From: Chitinophagaceae bacterium
Lineage (GTDB): Bacteria; Bacteroidota; Bacteroidia; Chitinophagales; Chitinophagaceae
Direction of reading: 5' to 3'
Assembly: GCA_023229465.1 (NCBI GenBank)
Contig: JALNZE010000041.1
Coordinates: 1-7,446, forward strand
Length of the DNA: 7,446 nt
Part shown: positions 1 through 5,514 of the stretch, piece by piece
Position numbering within the stretch: position 1 is the stretch's first letter
Layout of the letters: each line of letters starts with the position of its first letter
Made by a program: the position numbers and the translations under genes
Notes under the pieces: generated by a model
What the model was told of the DNA's origin: nothing
The model's database searches: none
Seen by the model: the letters and a program-made list of their open reading frames with translations, nothing else

Positions 1-90
1 AATGTTGAAGATTTTATGAACAATAGGAAAAATGACAGAAAGCAGGTGCAAAAATATTTTCATGTAAGCCACGTCAGATATGCAGCGTAG
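1..90 (+). CDS. C-terminal end of an unidentified protein, cut by the window edge
   Basis: The frame beginning at base 1 is open for 29 codons and stops with TAG at 88-90. The visible end is polar and basic (it contains KNDRKQVQKYF and ends HVRYAA), which looks like real protein but matches no family I recognise. It converges on the truncated ardC gene, whose stop lies only 14 bases away, so the two tails nearly touch. This may be the end of a gene that came in with whatever removed the ardC 3' part. A chance open stretch of this length is possible, so the call is tentative. Confidence 0.35.
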   Translation, partial: NVEDFMNNRKNDRKQVQKYFHVSHVRYAA

Positions 91-104
91 AGAATTCTGT
101 ATCA

Positions 105-491
105 CTAAATAACTAAACGATTAATAAATACTTTATAATATCTCAAAATGGTACGTGTTGACTTTGTAGTTTCGGATTGTTGAACCGATTCGTTTTGCTC
201 TATGGCTTTTTTCTTCCAGAAAATTACAACATGACCAACCTCACCCCGCTTTACGCTGCCATTCAATTCTTTGATCTGGTTGAAAGTCAGATAAAGATTG
301 CGGTCGTAATCAAGAGATGAAAGAAGTAGAAAGTTAATACCTCGATAAGTATTTTTTGTAATTGGATTTATTGGAATACCAGCACCTTTCCATGGTTTTT
401 TCCAAGGGACAGTTCCTTTTTCCAATAGTTCGATAATGCGGTTAGTTACAATGCTGTACACATCCGGCAGAAGTGTTTCTGTTTGGCTCAT
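105..491 (-). pseudogene. ArdC-like antirestriction protein, N-terminal domain only (3' truncated)
   Basis: The 128-residue product starts at ATG 491. It has the N-terminal single-stranded-DNA-binding domain of ArdC-type antirestriction proteins (DUF1738-like): an amphipathic start ending in GTVPWKKPWKG, then NPITKNTYRGIN, a LTFNQIKELNGSVKRGE block, GHVVIFWKK and finally LRYYKVF. Full-length relatives run to about 300 residues and continue after YYKVF with a zinc-peptidase-like second domain. Here only six unrelated residues follow before TAG. I checked the other two frames after the break and both close quickly, so this looks like a real truncation and not a one-base frameshift. ArdC proteins are carried by conjugative elements and protect incoming DNA from restriction. 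Whether the lone DNA-binding domain works is unknown. Confidence 0.75.
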
Positions 492-554
492 GATTATTTA
501 TTTAATTGTTTACAAAGAAGATTTGTATACAGTGTATAAAAAAGGAAGAGTCTA

Positions 555-568
555 TATAAGGTAGGGTT
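555..568 (-). repeat. Dispersed motif copy E (upstream of the ardC fragment)
   Basis: Read on the minus strand this is ACCCTACCTTATA, 10 of 12 matches to the core ACCCTCTCTTAT shared by four other intergenic sites. It points toward the ardC fragment, with 64 bases between the end of TTAT and its ATG. It is the weakest copy, and a two-mismatch match could arise by chance in a window of this size. Its position and orientation match copy D. Confidence 0.4.
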
Positions 569-574
569 GGATGC

Positions 575-605
575 AAACAAAAAAGCGAAGCACTTGCTCC
601 GCTTT
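575..605 (-). terminator. Intrinsic terminator of the RuvC-like two-gene unit
   Basis: On the minus strand, AAAGCG-G-AGC (605-596), loop AAGT and GCT-T-CGCTTT (591-582) form a nine-pair stem with one mismatch, followed by T-rich sequence TTTTTTGTTTG. It lies 13 bases past the stop codon of the RuvC-like gene, which is where a terminator is expected. It separates that unit from the ardC fragment. Confidence 0.7.
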
Positions 606-617
606 CTTATAGTATTC

Positions 618-1097
618 TTATTTCTCTTGAGAATGATAGGCCGCTACTGCAATGGCCTCAAAAAGTTTTACATAATACTTGTTGCGGTTGACTTTTTCGC
701 GCTCAAAATAAAGCGAGAGTTCAGGAAACAATAACACTAAACGGGTCATTAAGGCATTGCGAGTTCTTTTCACCGGACTGCCGAATCTTTGGTACACTTC
801 TTTTGCTGTGTAGAGTGTCACTTGCATATCATGATTTCGTGCAAAGCCCTCAATGGCCTCTTGCAATTCCTTAAATGCTTTCGTTTGTTGATGCTCGTCA
901 GGTATTGACAAGGCAATATCTGTTATTGTATAGTGCTTGATGCACGATGCCAGGCTGGCTAGTACCAAATCTCGCTTTTGCGGGGACCACATCTCTTTGT
1001 GTAACTTTAGTGAGTAATCAATGAGAGTGTTGGATTTGAAAACGGCGAGCCCTAGCATTCGTGTACTAAAACTAAGCCCCAAGATTGTCGTTTCCAT
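618..1097 (-). CDS. RuvC/RNase H-fold protein with a degenerate active site
   Basis: I place the start at ATG 1097 (METTILGL, 159 residues). A longer frame from 1157 adds 20 residues that do not resemble the fold and would deepen the overlap with the gene before it. The layout follows RuvC resolvases: first strand ILGLSFSTRMLGLAVF (5-20), second-strand equivalent DIALSIPDE (60-68), a YTAKEVYQRFG segment (96-106) like the RuvC YTPxEVK region, K110 plus a basic helix, and a C-terminal LFEAIAVAAYH (145-155) matching DAADALAVAxxH. The first Asp is replaced by Ser9, the strand-4 Glu by Ser64 and one C-terminal Asp by Lys144. Only Glu147 remains acidic. It may bind branched DNA or act structurally without cutting. 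Its start overlaps the preceding gene by 26 bases, so the two are probably co-translated. The fold is my reading of motifs. Confidence 0.6.
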   Translation of the reverse strand: METTILGLSFSTRMLGLAVFKSNTLIDYSLKLHKEMWSPQKRDLVLASLASCIKHYTITDIALSIPDEHQQTKAFKELQEAIEGFARNHDMQVTLYTAKEVYQRFGSPVKRTRNALMTRLVLLFPELSLYFEREKVNRNKYYVKLFEAIAVAAYHSQEK

Positions 1098-1308
1098 GCT
1101 TTTGATTGACCAAATAAGTGAATAAAGCGCCCCGTGTCTTCCTGATCTGAGATCCATCGATGGACATTACTTTGGCAAGTATCTGTCGCAAGAATGCTTC
1201 ATGATACTTTCGGGTAAGTGACAGATAATACTGCATGGCCTCCCTGTCCTTTAAGGTTTCAGCTAATTCATTCGCCAATTTAATTTCATTCGGATTATAC
1301 TTTTGCAT
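1072..1308 (-). CDS. Small basic helical protein, partner of the RuvC-like gene; function unknown
   Basis: I choose ATG 1308 (MQKYNPNEIKLANELAETL, 78 residues). An upstream TTG at 1344 would add 12 residues, but the ATG gives a more natural amphipathic start. The protein looks mostly helical: an acidic helix up to about residue 20, YYLSLTRKYHEAFLRQILAKVMSI in the middle (28-51), then a basic QIRKTRGALFTYLVNQ segment (55-70) that could contact nucleic acid. I see no cysteines, membrane helix or named domain. I have an impression of similar small proteins with an (K/R)xxRGALFxYLV ending next to RuvC-like genes in Bacteroidota, but could not verify it. The 26-base overlap with the next gene and the shared terminator at 575-605 mark a two-gene operon. 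Confidence 0.6.
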   Translation of the reverse strand: MQKYNPNEIKLANELAETLKDREAMQYYLSLTRKYHEAFLRQILAKVMSIDGSQIRKTRGALFTYLVNQKHGNDNLGA

Positions 1309-1355
1309 AATTGTTAAAGAGCTAACTAATAATTTTTCTCTCAAACCGTCGTCGT

Positions 1356-1402
1356 TAATCGTATCGTTATATATATAATCGTTTCGTCGATTTTATATAT
1401 AG
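1356..1402. repeat. Iteron-like direct repeats with an AT palindrome
   Basis: TAATCGTATCGT (1356-1367) is repeated with one change at 1376-1387, a period of exactly 20 bases, about two helical turns. Between them is the perfect palindrome TTATATATATAA (1367-1378). A further arm, CGATT plus TTATATATA, at 1388-1402 pairs with 1370-1381 apart from a two-base bulge. The site lies just upstream of the minus-strand pair starting at 1308, so it could be an operator and promoter for that pair, or a replication or recombination-accessory site. Confidence 0.45.
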
Positions 1403-1442
1403 CTTTTTTGATTTCACAACTTTACTTCAAAGGAAAATAATA

Positions 1443-1494
1443 AAAGACGTTACAAACGTCTTTCTGAAAGGTGGCATAGTGCCACCATTTTTTT
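1443..1494 (+). terminator. Tandem hairpins ending in a T-run, no plus-strand gene upstream
   Basis: The first hairpin is a perfect nine-pair stem, AAAGACGTT / AACGTCTTT with loop ACA (1443-1463). The second is a perfect seven-pair stem, GGTGGCA / TGCCACC with loop TAG (1470-1486), followed by A and seven T (1488-1494). Read rightward the second hairpin is a textbook intrinsic terminator. Read leftward the first hairpin is followed by TTATTATTTT and could end or attenuate transcription toward the RuvC-like pair. No plus-strand coding gene ends before it. Confidence 0.6.
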
Positions 1495-1575
1495 AAGTAT
1501 ACATAGAGGTGATAAAATAATTCTAAAGGAAACCGACATATTTCCATGATTAAATTATATGCGGAAGATGTCTAA

Positions 1576-1590
1576 GGGATAAGAGAGGGT
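1576..1590 (-). repeat. Dispersed motif copy A (left arm of a long inverted repeat)
   Basis: Minus-strand ACCCTCTCTTATCCC, a perfect 12 of 12 match to the core. Together with copy B it forms an inverted repeat: 1578-1590 pairs exactly with 1613-1625 over 13 bases, with a 22-base spacer. It points leftward and lies 270 bases before the ATG of the small-protein/RuvC-like pair. Confidence 0.6.
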
Positions 1591-1612
1591 GAAATGCAAT
1601 TCTCAGACATTG

Positions 1613-1628
1613 ACCCTCTCTTATCTCC
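1613..1628 (+). repeat. Dispersed motif copy B (upstream of the first recombinase)
   Basis: ACCCTCTCTTATCTCC, a perfect core match pointing at the first recombinase gene, with 34 bases between TTAT and its ATG. It is the right arm of the inverted repeat with copy A. A transcript crossing both would fold into a strong hairpin just before the recombinase gene. Alternatively it is a two-armed protein-binding or strand-exchange site. Confidence 0.6.
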
Positions 1629-1658
1629 ACGTACTTGATTTACTACAATGTGAGTAAG

Positions 1659-2609
1659 ATGAACAAGCAACAGAATGTCTCAGGAGATAATTTAAAAAAG
1701 CTTTTTGAAGAGTACCTCAAGGAATGTCAATTTACGTCTGGATTACGACCAGCTACTATTAAAGGCTATGCATCCCTGTTTTTTCTTTTCACACAATTGA
1801 TGCCTGATGTAGGTTCAGTTCAATTTCTAACTCCATCCGTCATGATAGAATTTTTCAGGCAATTGCAAGAGCGTACCCGGATTGTTGGTAAAGACACTCC
1901 CAAGATTGGAGTAAAGGCATCAACCATAAAGACATATTGGGCTAAGCTTAATGTTTTTTTTCAATGGCTACAAAGGAAGGGATATATGCCCCAAAACCCT
2001 CTAAAGGAGCTTAAAAGGCCTCCTGAGCCTCGCTACGATGATTCTAAAGCCTTGAAGGATGAAGATGTTGATAGGATGCTTTCGGCGATTGTATTGCGTA
2101 ATACGAGTCCTTTGGTTTTACGGAGAGATGTTGCAATACTTAGTGTCCTTTATTATTGTGGATTGAGACGTGGAGAGCTGATCTCATTGCGTGTATGTGA
2201 TATTGATATTGATAACGGCAAGATTACCATTCAAGGAGATACATCAAAATCAAAACGAACTAGGACATTGCCGATGCATCCCACGTTGTCAAAAAATTTA
2301 AAAGATTATTTTACAGAGCGCAATAAAATGAAATTTAAAACAGAGCAGCTATGGGTGTCTGCTAATAGAGGGGATGCTGGCTTAACTCGAAATGGATTGA
2401 AGCATTGGGAGAAGCGTCTCATACAAATATCGGGTGTGAAATTTCATGCGCATCAGTTCAGGCATAGCTTTGCTACGAACCTTGCAAAAAGAGATGTGGG
2501 CATCGTTAAAATACAGAAACTCTTAGGACACAGGAGTATCACTATGACAGAACGGTATGTGCGATCTATGGGTTCAGAAGATTTGCGAGATGATATTAAT
2601 AAGTTGTGA
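1659..2609 (+). CDS. Tyrosine recombinase/integrase, XerC/D-like
   Basis: The start is ATG 1659 (MNKQQN, 316 residues). The frame stays open upstream to a TTG at 1635, but the ATG gives the usual length. Residues 8-110 form a SAM-like core-binding domain (LFEEYLKEC, then LRPATIKGYASLF, ending FFQWLQRKGYMPQNPL). Residues from about 125 to 316 form the catalytic domain. All catalytic residues are present: Arg170 in GLRRGEL, Lys197 before TRTLP, His265 and Arg268 in HQFRHSFAT, His291 in LLGHRSI and the nucleophile Tyr300 in TERYV. It should cut and rejoin DNA at specific sites through a 3'-phosphotyrosine. The inverted repeat of motifs A and B lies directly upstream and a tRNA fragment 166 bases downstream. 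It differs substantially from the second recombinase, so it is not a recent duplicate. It could serve integration, excision or element resolution. Confidence 0.93.
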   Translation: MNKQQNVSGDNLKKLFEEYLKECQFTSGLRPATIKGYASLFFLFTQLMPDVGSVQFLTPSVMIEFFRQLQERTRIVGKDTPKIGVKASTIKTYWAKLNVFFQWLQRKGYMPQNPLKELKRPPEPRYDDSKALKDEDVDRMLSAIVLRNTSPLVLRRDVAILSVLYYCGLRRGELISLRVCDIDIDNGKITIQGDTSKSKRTRTLPMHPTLSKNLKDYFTERNKMKFKTEQLWVSANRGDAGLTRNGLKHWEKRLIQISGVKFHAHQFRHSFATNLAKRDVGIVKIQKLLGHRSITMTERYVRSMGSEDLRDDINKL

Positions 2610-2700
2610 TACTGAAAGGATATGATATGCTATTTAAGTCGTTTAGATTATTTAATTAATATCAGTTCATTACAATATTCTGAATAATTTGGTGCCCTAC

Positions 2701-2729
2701 ACGACCATATTTCAACGGGAACTGGTCGT
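2701..2729. repeat. Inverted repeat ACGACCA / TGGTCGT
   Basis: Seven perfect pairs (2701-2707 with 2723-2729) separated by 15 bases. It directly abuts the next hairpin and sits between the first recombinase gene and the tRNA fragment. It could be an accessory recombinase-binding site or part of a tandem-hairpin terminator. Confidence 0.4.
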
Positions 2730-2766
2730 ACTAAAAGGCCCATTTTTTAAAATAGGCCTTGTAGTA
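2729..2766 (-). terminator. Long palindromic hairpin, probable terminator of the tRNA-Lys locus
   Basis: TACTA, AAGGCC and ATTTT (2729-2746) pair with AAAAT, GGCCTT and TAGTA (2749-2766), with single mismatches between the blocks. On the minus strand, AAGGCC...GGCCTTTT begins about 15 bases after the tRNA 3' end, where a tRNA terminator would be. It could also end plus-strand transcription from the first recombinase gene, about 120 bases past its stop, though no good T-run follows on that side. Confidence 0.5.
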
Positions 2767-2775
2767 TATGTTTTG

Positions 2776-2817
2776 TGCCCCGTGAGGGAATCGAACCCCC
2801 GACCATCTCCTTAAGAG
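2776..2817 (-). pseudogene. 3' part of a tRNA-Lys(CTT) gene: probable attachment site
   Basis: On the minus strand, 2817 down to 2776 reads as the 3' part of a tRNA. It has anticodon loop CTCTTAA (U33, anticodon CTT, A37), the 3' anticodon strand GGAGA, a five-base variable loop TGGTC, T-stem GGGGG/CCCTC around loop TTCGATT, acceptor strand ACGGGGC and discriminator A. CCA is not encoded. The 5' half is missing: sequence beyond 2817 has no matching TCTCC, D-arm or GCCCCGT acceptor strand. Tyrosine recombinases often integrate in the anticodon loop or T-arm of tRNA genes, leaving a 3' fragment at one end of the element. Its place between two recombinase genes fits this well. The intact tRNA-Lys gene should be at the other end, outside the window. 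Confidence 0.75.
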
Positions 2818-2933
2818 AGAATCGCGAGGTAGGGATTTGCAAAAAAACTATATAAAGTAAGAATTATTTGAAGATTGAGGGGCTGAAATAGGTTGAAACT
2901 TACGACCCATTTCCATTCCATTATTCAGTTTAG

Positions 2934-2948
2934 GGTAAGGGACTTACC
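2934..2948 (+). promoter_or_regulatory. Small inverted repeat just before the second recombinase gene
   Basis: GGTAAG / CTTACC with a three-base loop lies four bases before the ATG at 2953. It could mask translation initiation or bind a regulator. A six-pair stem can occur by chance. Confidence 0.25.
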
Positions 2949-2952
2949 ATAT

Positions 2953-3846
2953 ATGGATATACGTATCCTTTTGGAGCAGTTCTGTGATTACTCGCTTTCA
3001 ATTAAGGGCTATTCGCATGATACAATTCGGCGATATAGGTATGTCATTTCCTGTACGTGCCGGTTCATGAGCATTGAAACTATTGATCAGGTTACTCCTG
3101 ATAAAATAAGAGCGCTCTTTTATTACGGACGCACCACGCGCCACTGGTCAGTCAATACATACATTACGTACCATAAGACACTATTGGTGTTTTTCCGATG
3201 GTGCGGAAAACAAGGAGTGCTGGCAGTCAATCCAATTTTGGATATTGAAGTGCCGAAATTGGAAAAGAAGCTTCCGCCGAAACTAACCAAGCAAACTACG
3301 CTACGGTTGCTTGAGGTTGTATACAATTATCCGTACAATAGCCAATTTCTACGCTATAGGAATCACGCTATATTTTCTACGTTTGTTTTTGCCGGAATCC
3401 GCAAACAAGAATTATTGAATCTAAAATATACTGATGTAGATATTGAGAACCTGACCATCTTTATCCGCCAAGGCAAAGGCAGAAAGGATAGAATAATCCC
3501 AATGAGTTATTCGTTAGCTCAGGTACTGAAGAAATATATTACGGAAAGATCAAAACTTCGTAGAACAAACCCAGAATTCTTTTCCTCACTGCATGGAAAT
3601 ATGGGATTTACCGATAACGGCCTAAAAAAGCTGGTTGACCAAATCCGCAAGTCATCAAATATTTTCTTTACCGTGCACAAACTGCGCCACACATTTGCAA
3701 CGCTCATGTTAGAGGGCGGCTGTGATATTTACAGTCTGTATAGAATGATGGGACATAGCGATATTAAAACCACAACTATTTATTTGGCGGCAAGTGCAGA
3801 GCATTTGCGGTCTCAAATGACTAAGCATCCACTAAACACATTGTAA
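2953..3846 (+). CDS. Second tyrosine recombinase/integrase
   Basis: The start is ATG 2953 (MDIRILLEQF, 297 residues). The frame reaches back to a TTG at 2893 but the extra 20 residues precede the usual N-terminal helix. The core-binding domain covers about residues 3-95 (LEQFCDYSLSIKGYSHDTIRRY, ending VFFRWCGKQGVLAVNP). The catalytic domain covers about 108-297. The active site is complete: Arg150 in AGIRKQEL, Lys175 in QGKGRKDRIIP, His242 and Arg245 in HKLRHTFAT, His268 in MMGHSD and nucleophile Tyr277. The gene begins 135 bases from the tRNA-Lys fragment, the usual position of an integrase beside its own attachment site. It is therefore my preferred candidate for the enzyme that used that tRNA gene. 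Motif C and the ATPase gene follow within 60 bases, so the two may belong to one module. Confidence 0.92.
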   Translation: MDIRILLEQFCDYSLSIKGYSHDTIRRYRYVISCTCRFMSIETIDQVTPDKIRALFYYGRTTRHWSVNTYITYHKTLLVFFRWCGKQGVLAVNPILDIEVPKLEKKLPPKLTKQTTLRLLEVVYNYPYNSQFLRYRNHAIFSTFVFAGIRKQELLNLKYTDVDIENLTIFIRQGKGRKDRIIPMSYSLAQVLKKYITERSKLRRTNPEFFSSLHGNMGFTDNGLKKLVDQIRKSSNIFFTVHKLRHTFATLMLEGGCDIYSLYRMMGHSDIKTTTIYLAASAEHLRSQMTKHPLNTL

Positions 3847-3863
3847 CGTTCCTCATATTCTTA

Positions 3864-3881
3864 GCCCTCTCTTATATCCCC
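3864..3881 (+). repeat. Dispersed motif copy C (upstream of the VirD4/TraG-like gene)
   Basis: GCCCTCTCTTATATCCCC matches 11 of 12 core positions and points at the ATPase gene, with 31 bases between TTAT and its ATG at 3907, nearly the spacing of copy B. It fills most of the 60-base gap after the second recombinase gene. Confidence 0.6.
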
Positions 3882-3906
3882 TCAGGTATTATTCTAAAAT
3901 TGGAAC

Positions 3907-5214
3907 ATGAGCGACATCACATACATAGGTTTCATCGACTACCGAAACAAGAGGACAAGATTCGGCATCAAGCAAAATGATCGCTCTGGTCATATCTACT
4001 GTATAGGTAAAACCGGAGTTGGTAAAAGCACCTTACTATTACGCATGGCTATTTCTGATATTGAAAATGGTAATGGTATAGGTATCATTGATCCTCACGG
4101 TGATCTTTCAGAAACTCTTTTGGACTATATTCCGGAAAGTCGGATTAAAGATGTTATCTATTTCAATGCTACCGATAGAGAGTTTCCCATGGCTTTTAAT
4201 CCACTCCAAAATGTTGAGGCGGCTAATCACTATTTGGTGGCTTCAGCCATTATTTCGACGTTTAAAAAGGCATGGTCTGAATCCTGGGGGCCACGATTAG
4301 AACATATTCTACGTAATACCATCCTAACGCTGTTGCAATACCCTGGTGCCAATCTATTAGACATTCAGCCATTGTTGACTGATGTCAATTTCCGCAATGA
4401 AGTGCTTTTGAATATCTCAGATACTGTCATTCTTAGCTTTTGGTACAAAGAATTTTATGCCATGTCACCGGCTCTAAAAGCGGAAGCCATTTCGCCGATT
4501 ATTAATAAGATTGGGCTATTTCAAACTCACCCTCTTATTAGGAATATTGTCAGTCAAAAGACCTCTTCATTTTGTATTGCCGATGTTATGAACCACAAAA
4601 AGATATTTATTGCTAATTTATCTAAAGGTGCATTAGGAGAAGAAGGTACTCAATTATTAGGATCATTATTAGTTACGCAATTTCAAACAGCAGCAGTTGG
4701 TAGGACAAGCCAGCCGTTAGAAACACGCACACCTTTTTATCTATACATTGATGAAATGCACTCGTTTGTTACATTATCATTTGCTGACATACTCGCTGAA
4801 TCCCGTAAATATGGCTTATCTCTTTTCTTAACACATCAATATATTGATCAATTGCATGAAAAGATCCTTGCTGCTATTTTGGGTAATGTTGGTACACTCA
4901 TTTGCTTTCGGATTGGCGCATCGGATGCCAAAGTTTTAGAACAAGAATTTAAACCAATATTAACTAGTGAAGACTTAGTAAGGCTTCCACGATATGGGAT
5001 CTATATAAAGCTTTTGATTGATGGTACTACTTCTCAACCATTTAGTGCCAATACGATTAGTTTAATAGAAGGGATAAAGAATTTTAAAGCAAAGATTATC
5101 GACCATAACAGAAGCAAATACTGCCAAGAGAGAATTGATATTACAAAAGAGAGATTGCAACCGTCCTCCAAAAATGAAGACGAACACAATAAGTTTCCTC
5201 TTACTTTATTTTAA
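3907..5214 (+). CDS. VirD4/TraG-like (HerA/FtsK superfamily) DNA-translocating ATPase
   Basis: The 435-residue product has the marks of the type IV coupling-protein ATPase family. They are Walker A GKTGVGKST (34-42), the IIDPHGDLSETLLDYIP block (60-76) typical of this family, a helical insert with KAWSESWGPRLEHILRN (121-137), Walker B YLYIDEMHSF (278-287), a glutamine-containing sensor motif LTHQY (308-312) after ESRKYGLS, and CFRIGASDA (333-341), where R335 may act across the subunit interface. Such proteins form hexameric rings that pump DNA. There are no N-terminal membrane helices, so it is a soluble form, unlike membrane-bound VirD4. The polar tail after about 410 (ending KNEDEHNKFPLTLF) is probably flexible. 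It follows the second recombinase by 60 bases with motif C between. No relaxase or other secretion gene is in the window, so conjugation is inferred from family only. DNA processing inside the element is an alternative. Confidence 0.88.
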   Translation: MSDITYIGFIDYRNKRTRFGIKQNDRSGHIYCIGKTGVGKSTLLLRMAISDIENGNGIGIIDPHGDLSETLLDYIPESRIKDVIYFNATDREFPMAFNPLQNVEAANHYLVASAIISTFKKAWSESWGPRLEHILRNTILTLLQYPGANLLDIQPLLTDVNFRNEVLLNISDTVILSFWYKEFYAMSPALKAEAISPIINKIGLFQTHPLIRNIVSQKTSSFCIADVMNHKKIFIANLSKGALGEEGTQLLGSLLVTQFQTAAVGRTSQPLETRTPFYLYIDEMHSFVTLSFADILAESRKYGLSLFLTHQYIDQLHEKILAAILGNVGTLICFRIGASDAKVLEQEFKPILTSEDLVRLPRYGIYIKLLIDGTTSQPFSANTISLIEGIKNFKAKIIDHNRSKYCQERIDITKERLQPSSKNEDEHNKFPLTLF

Positions 5215-5236
5215 ATTAAGCTTCTTCAGATGCCGC

Positions 5237-5455
5237 TTATTTTTTCTTTAGCGGCTCAAGCAAATCTGATACTTCAACATTAAGAAACTCCGCGATCCGA
5301 TATAAGTCTGGAATAGATGGCTGGCTATAATTCGTGCACCATTTAGAAACGGTTTGCTCGCTGACATTCAAATGCTCCGCCAAGGCCTTATTCTTGATCT
5401 GTTTTAAAGCAAGCCAGGATTTAAGACGGTTATATATATGTCTCTCATTTTCCAT
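5237..5455 (-). CDS. Small XRE-family helix-turn-helix regulator
   Basis: The 72-residue protein from ATG 5455 is almost entirely one Cro/C1-type DNA-binding domain. Helix 1 is YNRLKSWLALKQI (8-20), and helices 2 and 3 are NKALAEHLNVSEQTVSKWCTN (22-42), where SEQTVSKW is the recognition helix. SIPDLYRIAEFLNVEVSDLLEP completes the fold. There is no ligand or protease domain, as in small phage or plasmid repressors and solitary antitoxin-like regulators, but no toxin gene is adjacent. It converges on the ATPase gene with a 22-base gap. An inverted repeat at 5494-5514, 39 bases upstream of its start, is a natural candidate for its own operator, which would make it self-regulating. It could also control the ATPase or recombinase genes, though I see no copy of that repeat in front of them. 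Confidence 0.88.
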   Translation of the reverse strand: MENERHIYNRLKSWLALKQIKNKALAEHLNVSEQTVSKWCTNYSQPSIPDLYRIAEFLNVEVSDLLEPLKKK

Positions 5456-5493
5456 ATCGGTAAATGTAGAGAAGACAAATAATTGATACCGAG

Positions 5494-5514
5494 CCGTTTA
5501 ATTTCCCTAAACGG
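5494..5514. promoter_or_regulatory. Inverted repeat, probable operator of the XRE regulator
   Basis: CCGTTTA (5494-5500) and TAAACGG (5508-5514) form a perfect seven-base inverted repeat with a seven-base spacer. The half-site centres are 14 bases apart, suiting a small HTH dimer. It lies between the start of the XRE gene and the divergent secreted-protein gene, so a bound repressor could affect one or both. Confidence 0.45.

Noticed and set aside
2776..2860. A complete tRNA gene on the minus strand
   Set aside because: The 5' acceptor strand, D-arm and matching 5' anticodon strand are all absent beyond 2817, so only a 3' fragment is supported.
3123..3326. Minus-strand 67-codon frame inside the second recombinase gene
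   Set aside because: It lies wholly inside a strongly supported gene with complete catalytic motifs, and its translation resembles no protein.
4088..4300. Plus-strand 70-codon frame inside the ATPase gene
   Set aside because: It is an out-of-frame shadow of the DPHGDL to GPRLEH region, with no independent start signal or domain.
4529..4543. Possible sixth copy of the dispersed motif (ACCCTCTTATTAGG)
   Set aside because: It lies inside the ATPase coding sequence (HPLIRN), lacks two core bases and fits codon use, so it is probably chance.
5232..5255. GCCGCT / AGCGGC inverted repeat as a terminator between the ATPase and XRE genes
   Set aside because: Six pairs with a 12-base T-rich loop inside the end of the XRE gene, and no T-run after the stem in either direction. 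Too weak to call.
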